Shown here one piece after another: positions 52,910 to 63,287 of a stretch of DNA of 64,000 nucleotides (position 1 is its first letter; each line of letters starts with the position of its first letter). A program made the position numbers and the translations under genes. The notes beneath the pieces were generated by a model. The model made no database searches. It saw nothing but the letters and a program-made list of their open reading frames with translations, and was not told the DNA's origin. Location: positions 106,185,856 through 106,249,855 of the forward strand of contig CM059190.1 in the NCBI GenBank assembly GCA_030323885.1, read 5' to 3'. Origin of the DNA: Branchipolynoe longqiensis (Eukaryota; Annelida; Polychaeta; Phyllodocida; Polynoidae).

Positions 52910-53886
52910 GTAAATATTTGCAAACGTATGGGTTGGACAAAATAACCCAAGAAAGATTGATTTCCCATGCCTGGAGACCAGGTACCATTAAGCTATACTC
53001 TAGTTATCTAAAGAAATGGAGCCTTCAATGCCTGCTGCATAAAGTTAAGCCAATGGAACCGTCCATCACACAGGTAGGCCGCTTCCTACAGATGATGGAA
53101 GACGGACTCGGGTACGGTGCCATTAATGCAGCTCGCTGCACACTTTCGGTGATCCTACCTAGGATCGAAGGCGAAACAATTGGCAAACGTGAGGTCATTC
53201 TTTGGATTATGAGGTCAGTGTACGAAAGGAATCCTCCAAAACCGAAGTATAGCCGGTTTTGGGATGTCTCCTCAGTGTTTAAGGTATTTCAACAATGGCC
53301 CGAGAATATACTTCTCTCTATCCAACAGTTAGGATATAAATTAGCGGTGTTATTACTGTTGGTAACTGGACATAGAGGACAGACAATTGTGGCCCTCTCA
53401 TTACAAGGTCTCGACATTGATAGCAAGGAGGCCACGTTTGATTTGGATAAACTGTTAAAATCAAACCGCACAGGAGATCCACTCTCCTCCATTCATTTAA
53501 CCAGTTTCCCACACGATAGGAAATTATGTGTAGTATCCGCCATTAGGGCTTATATATCCAAGACTAAGGGAATACGTAATTCCAGACAGCTTTTGGTGAG
53601 TTTCGTCAAACCACATAAGGCTATCTCACGAGACACGCTCGCCAGATGGACGATTAAAGTGCTCAAGTTAGCTGGCATAGACACAGCACACTATGCTTCG
53701 CACTCTACACAAGGTGCGATGGCCTCGAAAGCAAGACAGTTGGGGATCTCAGTCAGGAGAATCCTAACCCACGCCGGCTGGAAGACGGCGAGATCATTTG
53801 CAAAACATTACAACAAACGACTGGAAAAGAAAAGCGGGATTGCAACTCACCAACTAGCAAGATCGGGTGAGATATACAAAGTTTAA
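52774..53886 (+). CDS. Tyrosine recombinase of element E with catalytic Arg to Gln change
   Basis: An uninterrupted 370-codon frame. The N-terminal part (ISHAWRPGTIKLYSSYLKKW) is the DNA-binding SAM-like domain. The catalytic part has Arg201 (TGHRGQT), His310 (HYASHSTQG), His333 (LTHAGW) and Tyr346 (FAKHYNKR). The HxxR motif reads H-S-T-Q at 310-313, so the second catalytic Arg is Gln (CAA, 53710-53712). CGA to CAA is a CpG-type transition. In DIRS elements this enzyme inserts a circular DNA intermediate without target duplication. The frame is intact but the enzyme is predicted inactive. The true start may lie near 52900. Confidence 0.93.
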   Translation: MAGSSRMGIERSFKIPKRSNKPTTSGQSVKPRGRVHDTAVGIPFLSKYLQTYGLDKITQERLISHAWRPGTIKLYSSYLKKWSLQCLLHKVKPMEPSITQVGRFLQMMEDGLGYGAINAARCTLSVILPRIEGETIGKREVILWIMRSVYERNPPKPKYSRFWDVSSVFKVFQQWPENILLSIQQLGYKLAVLLLLVTGHRGQTIVALSLQGLDIDSKEATFDLDKLLKSNRTGDPLSSIHLTSFPHDRKLCVVSAIRAYISKTKGIRNSRQLLVSFVKPHKAISRDTLARWTIKVLKLAGIDTAHYASHSTQGAMASKARQLGISVRRILTHAGWKTARSFAKHYNKRLEKKSGIATHQLARSGEIYKV

Positions 53887-53942
53887 TACTACTACTGACA
53901 CATTAACATGTGATTGAGGATAAAAATGAGGCTACGTAAAGG

Positions 53943-54299
53943 TCTCCCTCGACCACGAGTAGCCAGAGGCTTAGTACCGAGGTAAAATAGTATAGTTATA
54001 CGAATCTTACCTGGGTACAGATGATGGATAACTCTTGTTTTCCCGAGGTACAAGCCTCGGATAGTCGTGGGCTAGGGCCCTCCCACCACACCCTGCCACG
54101 ACTATTACGTTCGCTTGTACCAAAATGAAAACATCACATTTCCATCAATAGGCTCATTTTTGTCCTGAATAATTAGGTGAAGATTGCTGAACCCGGATGT
54201 TGCTTCCTTCTCCCTAGCCCACGACTATCCGAGGCTTGTACCTCGGGAAAACAAGAGTTATCCATCATCTGTACCCAGGTAAGATTTGTATAACTATAC
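53943..54299. repeat. Right terminus of element E fused to a perfect foldback
   Basis: 53943-53987 is the inverted partner of the left terminal repeat. Immediately after, 88-bp arms at 53990-54077 and 54212-54299 are inverted to each other (GTATAGTTATAC ... GGGCTAGGG and CCCTAGCCC ... GTATAACTATAC). The foldback carries a diverged version of the same terminal sequence (GGTACAAGCCTCGGATAGTC for GGTACTAAGCCTCTGGCTAC), as if from a related DIRS family. Confidence 0.85.
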
Positions 54300-54489
54300 T
54301 ATATATATTTATATAACCTAATATATATATACACACCCACATACATATGAGTGTGGCGATCTCCAGCTTTAATCTGCTACCAATACCATCACACTCACAT
54401 ATATATATGTATATACATATAATATGGTAAATATAGATTTATAAAAGCACAGAAGTAGGCGAACTGGCTGGAGCAAACACAACACGTGT
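54300..54489. repeat. TA/CA microsatellite and hairpin
   Basis: ATATATATATACACACCCAC ... GAGTGTG and CACACTCACATATATATATG are inverted around 54320-54420. No gene. Confidence 0.7.
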
Positions 54490-55425
54490 GTCTTGGTCTC
54501 TGACATGTTGATACCCCAACTGTAGTCCTAATGTTGGTCCCTTGGAGTGCGGTACTGGGTAATCCCGTCTTGGTCTCTGACATGTTGATACCCCAACTGT
54601 AGTCCTAATGTTGGCGACTTGGAGTGTGGCACTGGCTAATCCCGTCTTGGTCTCTGACATGTTGATACCCCAACTGTAGTCCTAATGTTGGCGACTTGGA
54701 GTGCGGTACTGGGTAATCCCGTCTTGGTCTCTGACATGTTGACACCCCAACTGTAGTCCTAATGTTGGCCACTTGGAGTGCGGTACTGGGTAATCCCGTC
54801 TTGGTCTCTGACATGTTGATACCCCAACTGCAGTCGTAATGTTGGCAACTTGGAGTGCGGTACTGGGTAATCCCGTCTTGGTCTCTGGCACGTTGATACC
54901 CCAACTGTAGTCCTAATGTTGGCGACTTGGAGTGCGGTACTGGGTAATCCCGTCGTGGTCTCTGGCACGTTGATACCCCAACTGTAGTCCTAATGTTGGC
55001 GACTTGGAGTGCGGTACTGGGTAATCCCGTCTTGGTCTCTGACATGTTGATACCCCAACTGTAGTCCTAATGTTGGCGACTTGGAGTGCGGCACTGGGTA
55101 ATCCCGTCTTGGTCTCTGACATGTTGATAACCCAACTGTAGTCCTAATGTTGGCGACTTGGAGTGCGGCACTGGGTAATCCCGTCTTGGTCTGTGACATG
55201 TTGATACCCCAACTGTAGTCCTAATGTTGGCGACTTGGAGTGCGGCACTGGGTAATCCCGTCTTGGTCTCTGACATGTTGATACCCAACTGTAGTCCTAA
55301 TGTTGGCGACTTGGAGTGCGGCACTGGGTAATCCCGTCTTGGTCTCTGACATGTTGATATCCCAACTGTAGTCCTAATGTTGGCCACTTGGAGTGCCGCA
55401 CTGGGTAATCCCGTCCCAAGCGGGA
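54490..55425. repeat. 77-bp minisatellite, about 12 units
   Basis: Unit: GTCTTGGTCTCTGACATGTT, GATACCCCAACTGTAGTCCT, AATGTTGGCGACTTGGAGTG, CGGTACTGGGTAATCCC (77 bp). The first two starts are 54490 and 54567. Units are over 90% alike. The minus strand reads overlapping 69-codon frames that repeat because of the period. The array ends in the small palindrome GTCCCAAGCGGGAC. Confidence 0.95.
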
Positions 55426-55829
55426 CAGTAAGCTACCCTATTTTGTTCTTTGAACCTGGCTGTTCCCAGGTGGGTAAACTTGGTTGGGTTTCATCAGTTC
55501 TGTGTCCAGCACTTCATTTGTCGCGCGGTTTTAGTAGATTATGCTCATCTGACTTTAAAAAAAAGAAAGTTTGGGTATGGCGTAGCAGGTAGATGTTAGC
55601 CGACCTTGATGCTCTAATTAACACTCAATACTACTCGAGAATAAAATTAATGAGTTCTTGAAAAAATATTAAAGAAAAATTTGTTTGCCTATCCTAATAA
55701 GTCACACTTATTGGTTTAAAAAAAGTATTTTATAAGGAATTAAAGTAGTGCTACATGTCAGATGGTGGTATTTTAGCATGTGGTCTACTGGGACTTCAAT
55801 CCTCCCCATACCCTAAAACGTTAGTCAGA

Positions 55830-55930
55830 TAGGAATCATAGAAGACCCAATCCTACCTGTCTTGACCTGTTTATTTAACTAACTGTTTAGGGCTAGGGCT
55901 AAAGTCCCGGTAGACCGCACGCTAAAGTAG
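55830..55930. repeat. Copy of the repeat at 45855-45965
   Basis: Same orientation and about 85% alike by eye (TATTTAACTAACTGTTTAGG; GGTAGACCGCACGCTAAAGT). It ends directly at an M1 element. Confidence 0.85.
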
Positions 55931-55936
55931 CACTAT

Positions 55937-56340
55937 ATAAAAGATTACCCCGTACTTGTAGTAGTGGTGAAAAACAACCCTATATAAAAGCTGGCGAAGA
56001 ATTTCGACATGTTGGGGAAATGAACTGGGCTGGTGAATTCTCAATTTAAGAAGCATCATTTATTCTTTATATGTCTTCATATTTCCCGCTACTTTTCAGT
56101 TGAAAAATAAAATAAAACATGTAGTTTAATACACTTGAAAAGTGAAATCGACAGCCTTCTATCACCGCCATCTTGCCTTTTTGCATTCTCTCCCATTTCA
56201 CCAACTCTGTGCCGTTATAAGTAGCCTTTTGATATTGGAACCAATATATACTTCCTCTTCCATACTACAGCAGTTTTCGCCAGCTTTTATATAGGGTTGG
56301 CATTCACCCCTGTACTTCAAGTACGGGGTGAATCTTTTAT
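55937..56340 (-). mobile_element. MITE M1, complete 404-bp copy
   Basis: The ends ATAAAAGATTACCCCGTACT and AGTACGGGGTGAATCTTTTA are inverted. CCCTATATAAAAGCTGGCGA and CGCCAGCTTTTATATAGGG form a second inverted pair inside. The interior is the reverse of 4907-5205. No coding content. Confidence 0.9.
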
Positions 56341-58299
56341 CTAAAGTAACACCCGCCAAATCTCACACAAAAGTGTTTTTTTTTCACTCCTTGGGTTCAG
56401 AGTTATCAGTCGTGATTGAGGGTGGCGTTGGGCAAGACTAACTTACTGTCTGTTATATGTGTGTGATTGTTTGAACCGCTTCGCCGTGACAGCTTCTAGC
56501 TTTAAAAAAAATCACACAAAACAAGCAAGACTTATCTGGATTTGTTGGTTGTTGGAGCCGGGTGATTGTATGACCTATTTCTACGGTGTTATCAGACCGC
56601 AGATAATCTCACATCCTTATCAGGACACTCCTATGCACTGTATTACTCTAACAGACGCACGGACACACGTGTCCGTTCGTTTCCACTGTATATAAACAAA
56701 CAAAACTTGCATATCACATTAAAGCTCTTGAGAGGTTGTCAGATGTCCCATGAGGAGTGGTTGACTTTGAGTAGTGTTCCTCTGGCCGTGCTTCCATTGT
56801 GTCCTCAGGTGGGGTCAGTGAGTGCTAGCCTCGCTCTGGTCTCGTTCACAGGCCGCCGTTCTCGTCTCTGATTGGCTGGTTTTATGTAGTTAAAATTTTG
56901 TAAGTGTGGTGAAGAAATACTTCTCACAATTAATCACAATAATTTTCTCAGAATGTATTTTAATGTTTAAAACAGACTAAGCCCATGCATAACTTCTTTT
57001 TTGTTGGCAATTTATTTGGGGGGAATTTAATGAAAATGTCTTCGCTGTAGTGTCATAAATTCGCTGTCTCCAACAATAGTGGACCAGGCTTGTCGGTGCT
57101 ATAACGATAGCTTTAGGCCGTGTATCCATACACTGCTCATTGTGGCGTGTTCCGTGTTCGCTTGTGACTTTGTGACGCACCACACAGACAATGAACCTGT
57201 GTTTTACCTAGTGGCCATTCTCATATGTTGGACCCAGGGACCATATGGCCTTGTGCATGGCACATATGACATACTGACTGGGAACATAGAGAATGAACAT
57301 ATTCATTGGCTGTGTGGCGCGTCACAAGGGAACACGCCAAAAGGGAACAGTCTCTGGATACATAGCCTTAGAACCCAGTTACACCAGGCTCGTAACCAAA
57401 GCAAAAAATGCAGGTGTGGTGGGAGATGGTATGCAACTGTTCAGGGAAGACTGGTTGGCGAGTGGTCGGGGACTGATTGGTGACCGATTGGCGTTCGAGT
57501 GCAGATTAGCAATTCGACTGATCACCTACGTCTCTAAGATTGGTTCGGCAATGGTTCCTGAATGGTTGCACACTGATCGGTGATCACCGCACCCACTCCG
57601 CAACTCGCTTTGTAACTAATCCTGGACTGATCGTCAACTTTAAAAAGGATTGGTGATCTCCTGACGACCATTTTGGTCGCACTGGTTTTGGTGCAACATC
57701 TGCAACCTCCCGGTGACCAGTGAGGACCACTGTTTTTTTTTATCATAGGCAGTCGCAAGTCTGGTGTGAGTGGGTGATCTTAATTTTCTCATTTTATTCT
57801 GTTTATAAATTACGGGGAAATGAATCAAGTTTGCAGACATTTGTTTTTAAGCTACAATAGAATATGTGTTAGTTGCCTTGTAATGCAGCTTTCAGCGAGC
57901 CAATCAGACATGTGAAAGATGGCCTGTATTGAAAATGTGAGCCTCAAATTGTTCTTAACTATTCCAGCCGTTCAGGAACCTTGATAGAGGACGAGAACGA
58001 AAAAAAAACAGGTTTCCTAATGTAGTTTAGCTTTTCTTTTCTTTTTGTGTGTGATGGTTTATTTACCCTGTCTATAATGAGTAAGCCGCATCGTGGCTTG
58101 TTTTCATCGCTGAACAGCAATATTCTCAATTTGGTAGTAGCCTTGGCATCTTAGCTTGGGGGCCTTTACTAAATGCCTCAATTGTGTTTGATAGCGCGTT
58201 ACCTGAGGTGACATACATTGCAAGGTTTGACCTATTTCTTCTGTATGTTGTTATGGCTAGTTGTATTTTAAAACACGGTGAAATTTCCACTAATGAAGA
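56341..58299. other. Intergenic sequence, no gene recognised
   Basis: Frames of 60-134 codons at 56459-57583 have no identifiable domain, splice support or biased composition. 57440-57720 is rich in GATTGGTGA/TCACCGGT-like words that may mark a decayed foldback element. Confidence 0.5.
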
Positions 58300-58392
58300 T
58301 ACATTTAATGAGCAAGTAGTTGGCCAGGGATACATTTAATGAGCAAGTTGTTGGCCTAGGCTACATTTAATGAGCAAGTAGTTGGCCTAGGC
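58300..58392. repeat. 31-bp unit, three copies
   Basis: TACATTTAATGAGCAAGTAG plus TTGGCCTAGGC starts at 58300, 58331 and 58362. Confidence 0.92.
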
Positions 58393-58794
58393 TTCTGTGG
58401 AATGCCTATCATGTGCCCTGGCTCTTGGGTCTCAGGGACCAAATCGCATATCGGCCAATAATTGCTTAATATTTAGGAAAATGATTTAATCCTGGTTAAA
58501 GACTCGTGTATATTACAAATTGTTTCCGTATTTGAGGTAGAATGCCATTTAATCTTAATTCGAGAGTAAGATGACTATTTTTATTTGACACATTTTGTTA
58601 TGTCATCCATGTAGATTTGTTTGTGAATAATATATAATTAATTAATTGGCTAATTAAAATAGGGTCGGTTATGTTGAGTTGTATTTAACCACAGACATGT
58701 AGTAAGGTGCCGAGCAACCAATGTTACATTCAATTTAAATAGGCGAAAATGAACAATATTTTATTAAAATGATTTTATTAATCATCTAGGCCGG
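58393..58794. other. AT-rich intergenic sequence
   Basis: No gene or repeat recognised. Confidence 0.55.
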
Positions 58795-59105
58795 AGCGGG
58801 AAATATCTCAGGTGGTGGAATGTTCACCTGTGTTGGTGTAGGTCAGTGGATCCATTTTCAGTTTGGGCTAGTTTCCGTTCCAACCAGTGATCCACAACTG
58901 GTTCATCAAAGGCTGTGGTATGTGGTGTCCTGTCTGTGGGAAAGTGCATATAAAAGACCCCTTGCTGCTTATCGGAAAGAGTAGCCTATGTGCCGGCAGC
59001 AGGTTTCCTCCAAAGAAATATGTCAGAATGACCATATGTTTGACGTCCAATAGTCCATGATAAAAATCAATGTGCTCTAGAGGCGTCGTTAAATAAAACA
59101 AACTT
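58795..59105 (+). mobile_element. Mollusc-type tRNA SINE (family S2), near full length
   Basis: The body has CAACTGGTTCATCAAAGGCT, GTGGTATGTGGTGTCCTGTC, CATATAAAAGACCCCTTGCT and GTTTCCTCCAAAGAAATATG. The tail is TTTGACGTCCAATAG ... GGCGTCGTTAAATAAAACAA. This text is very common in mollusc genomic and transcript sequences (my recollection, not a search). A second copy of the tail is at 63218-63287. It supports the mollusc assignment. Confidence 0.85.
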
Positions 59106-59692
59106 TCCTTTTTTAATTAATCATTTAACTAATTTTCTGAAAATATTAGCTTCATAAGAAATAAGTATGTACTCGGCACATATCCCAGATATTACTAACC
59201 TAGTTAAAGAAAACTGTATGTTTTTTTTTTTTTTTTAAACAATCCAAACAAAATCATGGTTTTGGTTCACTCTTAAATTGTGTGTTTAACAACAAAATGG
59301 AGACGTATATGCTTGGGTTAATCTTAAATGTTATTGTTTGTTGCGATATGGTAATCTCACAATGGGCAATGCCAACTCTAATTAACGTGGGAACTATTGT
59401 GACCCACTTCCGTCGCGGTCAGTCACCCAATCAATGTTGATAGTTATTTATATATATTTTTCAACAAAACTACATAAAAACCCATGATGACTCCTGAATA
59501 TCTGATTAAAAATAGACAACTACAGCAATGGACATTTAGGTGTATATTAAATGGCGACTGTTAATGATTGTGAAGATGCCATGACGGGTAATCCATATAG
59601 AATCCTGTAGCTCTTAGAAGACACTGTTAATCCTCATAATGAGGAGTTAATGCCAAGAAGGCCTGCGTTAAACCTCACCAGGCAGGGTAGGA
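59106..59692. other. Intergenic sequence, no gene seen
   Basis: AT-rich with T runs near 59220. Nothing recognised. Confidence 0.55.
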
Positions 59693-60050
59693 CTAACTTT
59701 TCTTTCCGTAAGTGACTCAATTTTCTACTTGCCCGAGTGGCAAAATTACTTGCCCAAGCCCAAATAAGAAATTGATGATGCATTTGAAAAATGGTACTTT
59801 GAAGGTCATAAATTGTCAGAAGCAATTAAGACTAGATAGTGCTGCAGACTGGTTAATAAGTATGATAGTAAAGTCAGTCGGCTTGATGACAGAAAGGAAA
59901 CTGGTGTCGTAAATGGAATTGAAACTGAAATCTGCTTCTGCAGATCAGAAAAATATTTACTTGCCCGTTTGGGTTGGTCACCGAGAACTTTACCTGTCCG
60001 ACTGAGTAAACTAAGTACCCCGAGCAACCGGACATAATGTTCTACCCTGC
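59693..60050. mobile_element. hAT-like TIR element (CAGGGTAG ends)
   Basis: CAGGGTAGGAC begins and GTTCTACCCTG ends the element. Inside, TACTTGCCCGAG, ACTTGCCCAAG and ACTTGCCCGTTTGGG recur. No clear 8-bp duplication (TCACCAGG versus CCATGATT), so the assignment rests on the ends alone. Confidence 0.6.
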
Positions 60051-60764
60051 CATGATTTAAGGGTGAACAAGGGGTTATCACCAGTGTGATATTAGAACAA
60101 AAACACTGGGATTCAGTGGGGTCTAAAAATAGCGCCACCTTGCGTGTGCAGTGACCCATGACGGAGCTGTGGGTCATTGTGCAGCAGGCTATAAGTGTGC
60201 AGCTATGGTCGAATTACAAGATGGTCAGTTTGGGAGATTGTTGTTGCCAGCATTGCTGCATTATTAGTGTTTTCTAACTAGAGTGGTTCTGTAGTGTTCC
60301 CGTAGTGAAGTGTAGATGTAGGTTTGACAGTTGTAAATTAAGTTCACATTGGGTATAAGCAAAAATGTATCCATGGTAACAGTTGAGTGGAAGTAATAAA
60401 AGGTTGGGTTTTTTAAATAGTATCCCTCTGCTGGACAGATTCATGACTGGATATTATTCAGTTTGATATTAATTTGAGACATAGAAGTACTTTGTCATCC
60501 TCCTGCCTCACCTTGAACATTATTATGTGGTCTTTTATTTTATTTATATTTTGTTTAGGGGCTGTCAAACAATTAGAAATAAGCTCGTTACTTTAAAGGG
60601 GCGTTTACACGATATCGCCAAATGCTGTGAAATAGCCTCGTGTTCAAATAAAGCTCGGTAGAACAGGTGGGTTTTACTGGTCTCTGCATCTACTAATAAG
60701 CTTTGGTCATAACAAAAAACAATCAAAAGGATATGGTTATTTTTTTCTCTATTTTTTTAAATCA
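60051..60764. other. Intergenic sequence, no gene seen
   Basis: No exon or repeat I can support. Confidence 0.5.
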
Positions 60765-61330
60765 CACACACACTGCTAATGTCCATTCTGCTTGAAGAAC
60801 CCTAAATTAAGTCAAAAATCACGCACAGCATATATAATACACATACGCACACTGCTAATGTTCATTCTGCGTGAAGAACCCTAAGTTAATTAAAAATCAC
60901 ACATCATATATAATACAGGCGCGCGCGCACACACACACTGCTAATGTTCATTCTGCTTGAACCATAAATTAAGTAAAAAAATCACGCACAGCATATATAA
61001 TACACATACGCACACTGCTAATGTTCATTCTGCGTGAACATCATATATAATACAGGCAACTTATGCACACACACACACACACACACTGCTAATGTTCATT
61101 CTGTTTGAAGAACCGCAAGTTACTTCAAAATAACACAGCATATATAATACAGGCGGTCACACACACACACACACACTCACTGCTAATGTTCATTCTGTTT
61201 GAAGAACCGTAAGTTAATTCAAAATAACACAGCATATATAATACAGGCGGACACACACACACACTGCTAATGTTCATTCTGCGTGAAGAACCATAAGTTA
61301 ATTAAAAATCACACACACACGCCTAATCTG
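60765..61330. repeat. CA-microsatellite-linked tandem repeat, about 7 units
   Basis: Units join CACACACACACTGCTAATG, TTCATTCTG(C/T)(G/T)TGAAGAACC, TAAGTTAATTCAAAAT and CACAGCATATATAATACAGGC. Lengths vary (about 65-100 bp) because the CA tract and the middle expand or drop out. Confidence 0.88.
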
Positions 61331-62970
61331 TGTGAAGAGCCATAATTATTCGGATAGATTTAATAAAGTGTCCACAAGCAACAAGAGTATTAAAAGAACC
61401 ACTCCAATCAATATGTACTATGACTTTCTTTCAACTTGATTATGTACAGATAAATGAACATTAAGATATTATAAACAGGAATGTAAATTTAAGGACAGTT
61501 GGCGATATTAATGACTATTTCTGGAAATGGTTTGTTATTTGCAGATTCGTGTGTGTGCTTTTATTTTCATGGTGTGTAGAGGGTTATTTGGCAGTTGACG
61601 GGACATTATTGAGACTTACAGCTGGTAGACTGGTCCGCTCACCCACAGCTGGTAGACTGGTCCCCTCACTCGTCTCATAGGATGATAGCAGCGACACTCA
61701 ACCCTGCAGTATTGTAGATATGTTAAACTTCTAATAACCCATTTGCAAAATGAACGACTCATTGTAGCGTTCTGTTGATTAAACTAAATAATTACAAAGC
61801 AAACATTTATATTTATGACTGGTAGGTAAATAATCACAAAAGTGAAATATGTTCTGAAATATACTGTGAAATATTCTGTGGTGGTGGTTACCAACCTCGA
61901 TGGCTGTGATATATACATATATAAAGTTGAATTTGTACAGGAAACTCGTGCATAACGTCGCATTGAAGCAATGCATATATATTGGACCTTCAAAGTGCAT
62001 GGGTAACACTCAAAGTGCATGGGTAACACTGTTAGGTTCGACTTGTAAACGATTTAATGAAAGCTGTACATATATTTCCCATATTACTGCGATCGAGTAT
62101 GTATGGTAATCGGAAAGATAATGTTCAAACACTCGCTCAATGTTGCTGTTAATACGACAGTAAGTTGATAGGTGTATTTATAGAGATTGTACATATTTGT
62201 ATTATATTATATGTGCAGATGTAGTGTGCGTGTGCATACTTGCACTGTAACCATGTCACTTGTGTAGTACATGTTGTGTTTGTGTTGGAAGCGTGTGCCT
62301 GCTACCTGCAAGAAACCTGGCACAAGTCGAAGGGTACTTAGCCCAAACAAAAGAACAAAAAACATACCTGTTTCTCAAGGATCAACGTATTAATTTTGAG
62401 TTCCGCCCAAACCTTTTTATAATAGATTTTGGGGGGTGGGGATGTCATATTTTGGGTTAAAATACCAGCACACCAAATTTCAACTGTAGATGGGAAGGTG
62501 GTGTTTTCACTTTCCACAGGAGTACCGAATTGCAATAAATATTTTAAAGAGTGCACCTGTAGCTAAAGTTGGATTTGTAGGGTCAAATCTAATTATACCA
62601 CCGCCCAAAATATATCTGACCTAAAAAAAATTAAATTAAAAATAATTTGACCTTCAAAAATAATTGTATTGTTTGAAATTTAAAAACAAATTGGACAAAA
62701 TTAAAACCGCCCAAATTCTGACAATTTACCCGAGGAACAAGTATGTTTTTGTGTGTTTATTTTTTTTTCTCCAGGAAGCGGGTCTTTAAGAAATAATTTT
62801 AATGTATTAAAGTACAATTTGATAAATGTCCATCCGGTGTATGTGTGTGAGCAGTGAGATGCCATGAACAGTTTCTGAATAGACTCTTTTCTTTCTATCC
62901 AATATTGTTCAGAACATTTTAATATGTCGGAAATGAATGCAAAATTAAGAAGAGTGGGAAGGAGGATGCG
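61331..62970. other. Intergenic sequence with two short direct duplications
   Basis: CACAGCTGGTAGACTGGTCC-type 27-bp unit occurs twice (about 61617-61670), and a 20-bp unit (TCAAAGTGCATGGGTAACAC) occurs twice in a row at about 61989-62028. No gene is recognised. Confidence 0.7.
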
Positions 62971-63175
62971 GAGCTGCGATAAAAAATTTGAAGCTGAAAT
63001 AGAAAATTGAAGCTGCGATAGAAAATTGAAGCTGAGATAGAAAATTGAAGCTGAGATAATTAATTGAAAGCTGAGATAGAAAATTGAAGCTGATATAGAA
63101 AATTGAAGCTGAGATAGAAAATTGAAGCTGAGATAGAAAATTGAAGCTGAGATAGAAAATTGAAGTTGCGCCTTT
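62971..63175. repeat. 19-bp minisatellite, about 10 units
   Basis: TGAAGCTGAGATAGAAAAT (19 bp) repeats with small changes. Three units equal 19 codons, so the minus strand reads a 19-residue SQLQFSISASIFYLSFNFL repeat that is not a gene. Confidence 0.93.
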
Positions 63176-63217
63176 ATCCGAGTCATTGCTTGTTTTATTT
63201 GTGTCTAAGAAGCACTC

Positions 63218-63287
63218 TTGACGTCCAATAGCCGATGATATGAAAATCAATGTGTTTTAGAGGCGTCGTTAAATAAAAATAAACTTT
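63218..63287 (+). mobile_element. S2 SINE tail fragment
   Basis: TTGACGTCCAATAGCCGATG, AAATCAATGTGTTTTAGAGG and CGTCGTTAAATAAAAATAAA match the end of 58795-59105. Confidence 0.85.

Larger units (their letters stand above)
48700..54310 (+). mobile_element. DIRS1-like tyrosine-recombinase retrotransposon E (degenerate)
   Basis: The order is inverted terminal repeat, gag-like ORF, RT-RNase H-methyltransferase-like ORF, then an overlapping tyrosine recombinase ORF and inverted repeat. This is the DIRS1 layout, without LTRs or an integrase of DDE type. The terminal repeat at 48747-48791 is inverted at 53943-53987 (44 of 45 positions). Gag is broken by SINE insertions, pol by stops and frameshifts, and the recombinase by a catalytic substitution. 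The ends are approximate. Confidence 0.93.

Noticed and set aside
52774..53886. Prophage-type integrase or bacterial contamination
   Set aside because: It overlaps a DIRS-type RT/RNase H/methyltransferase-like ORF and has inverted termini, so it is the recombinase of a eukaryotic retrotransposon.
54490..55425. Possible CRISPR array (regular repeats)
   Set aside because: Units are contiguous 77-bp copies with no unique spacers, in a eukaryotic genome, and no cas genes are present. The same holds for the other arrays.
57079..57583. 134- and 96-codon frames as a possible gene
   Set aside because: No domain, no splice sites in phase with a neighbour, and no codon bias; the region has repeat-like words.
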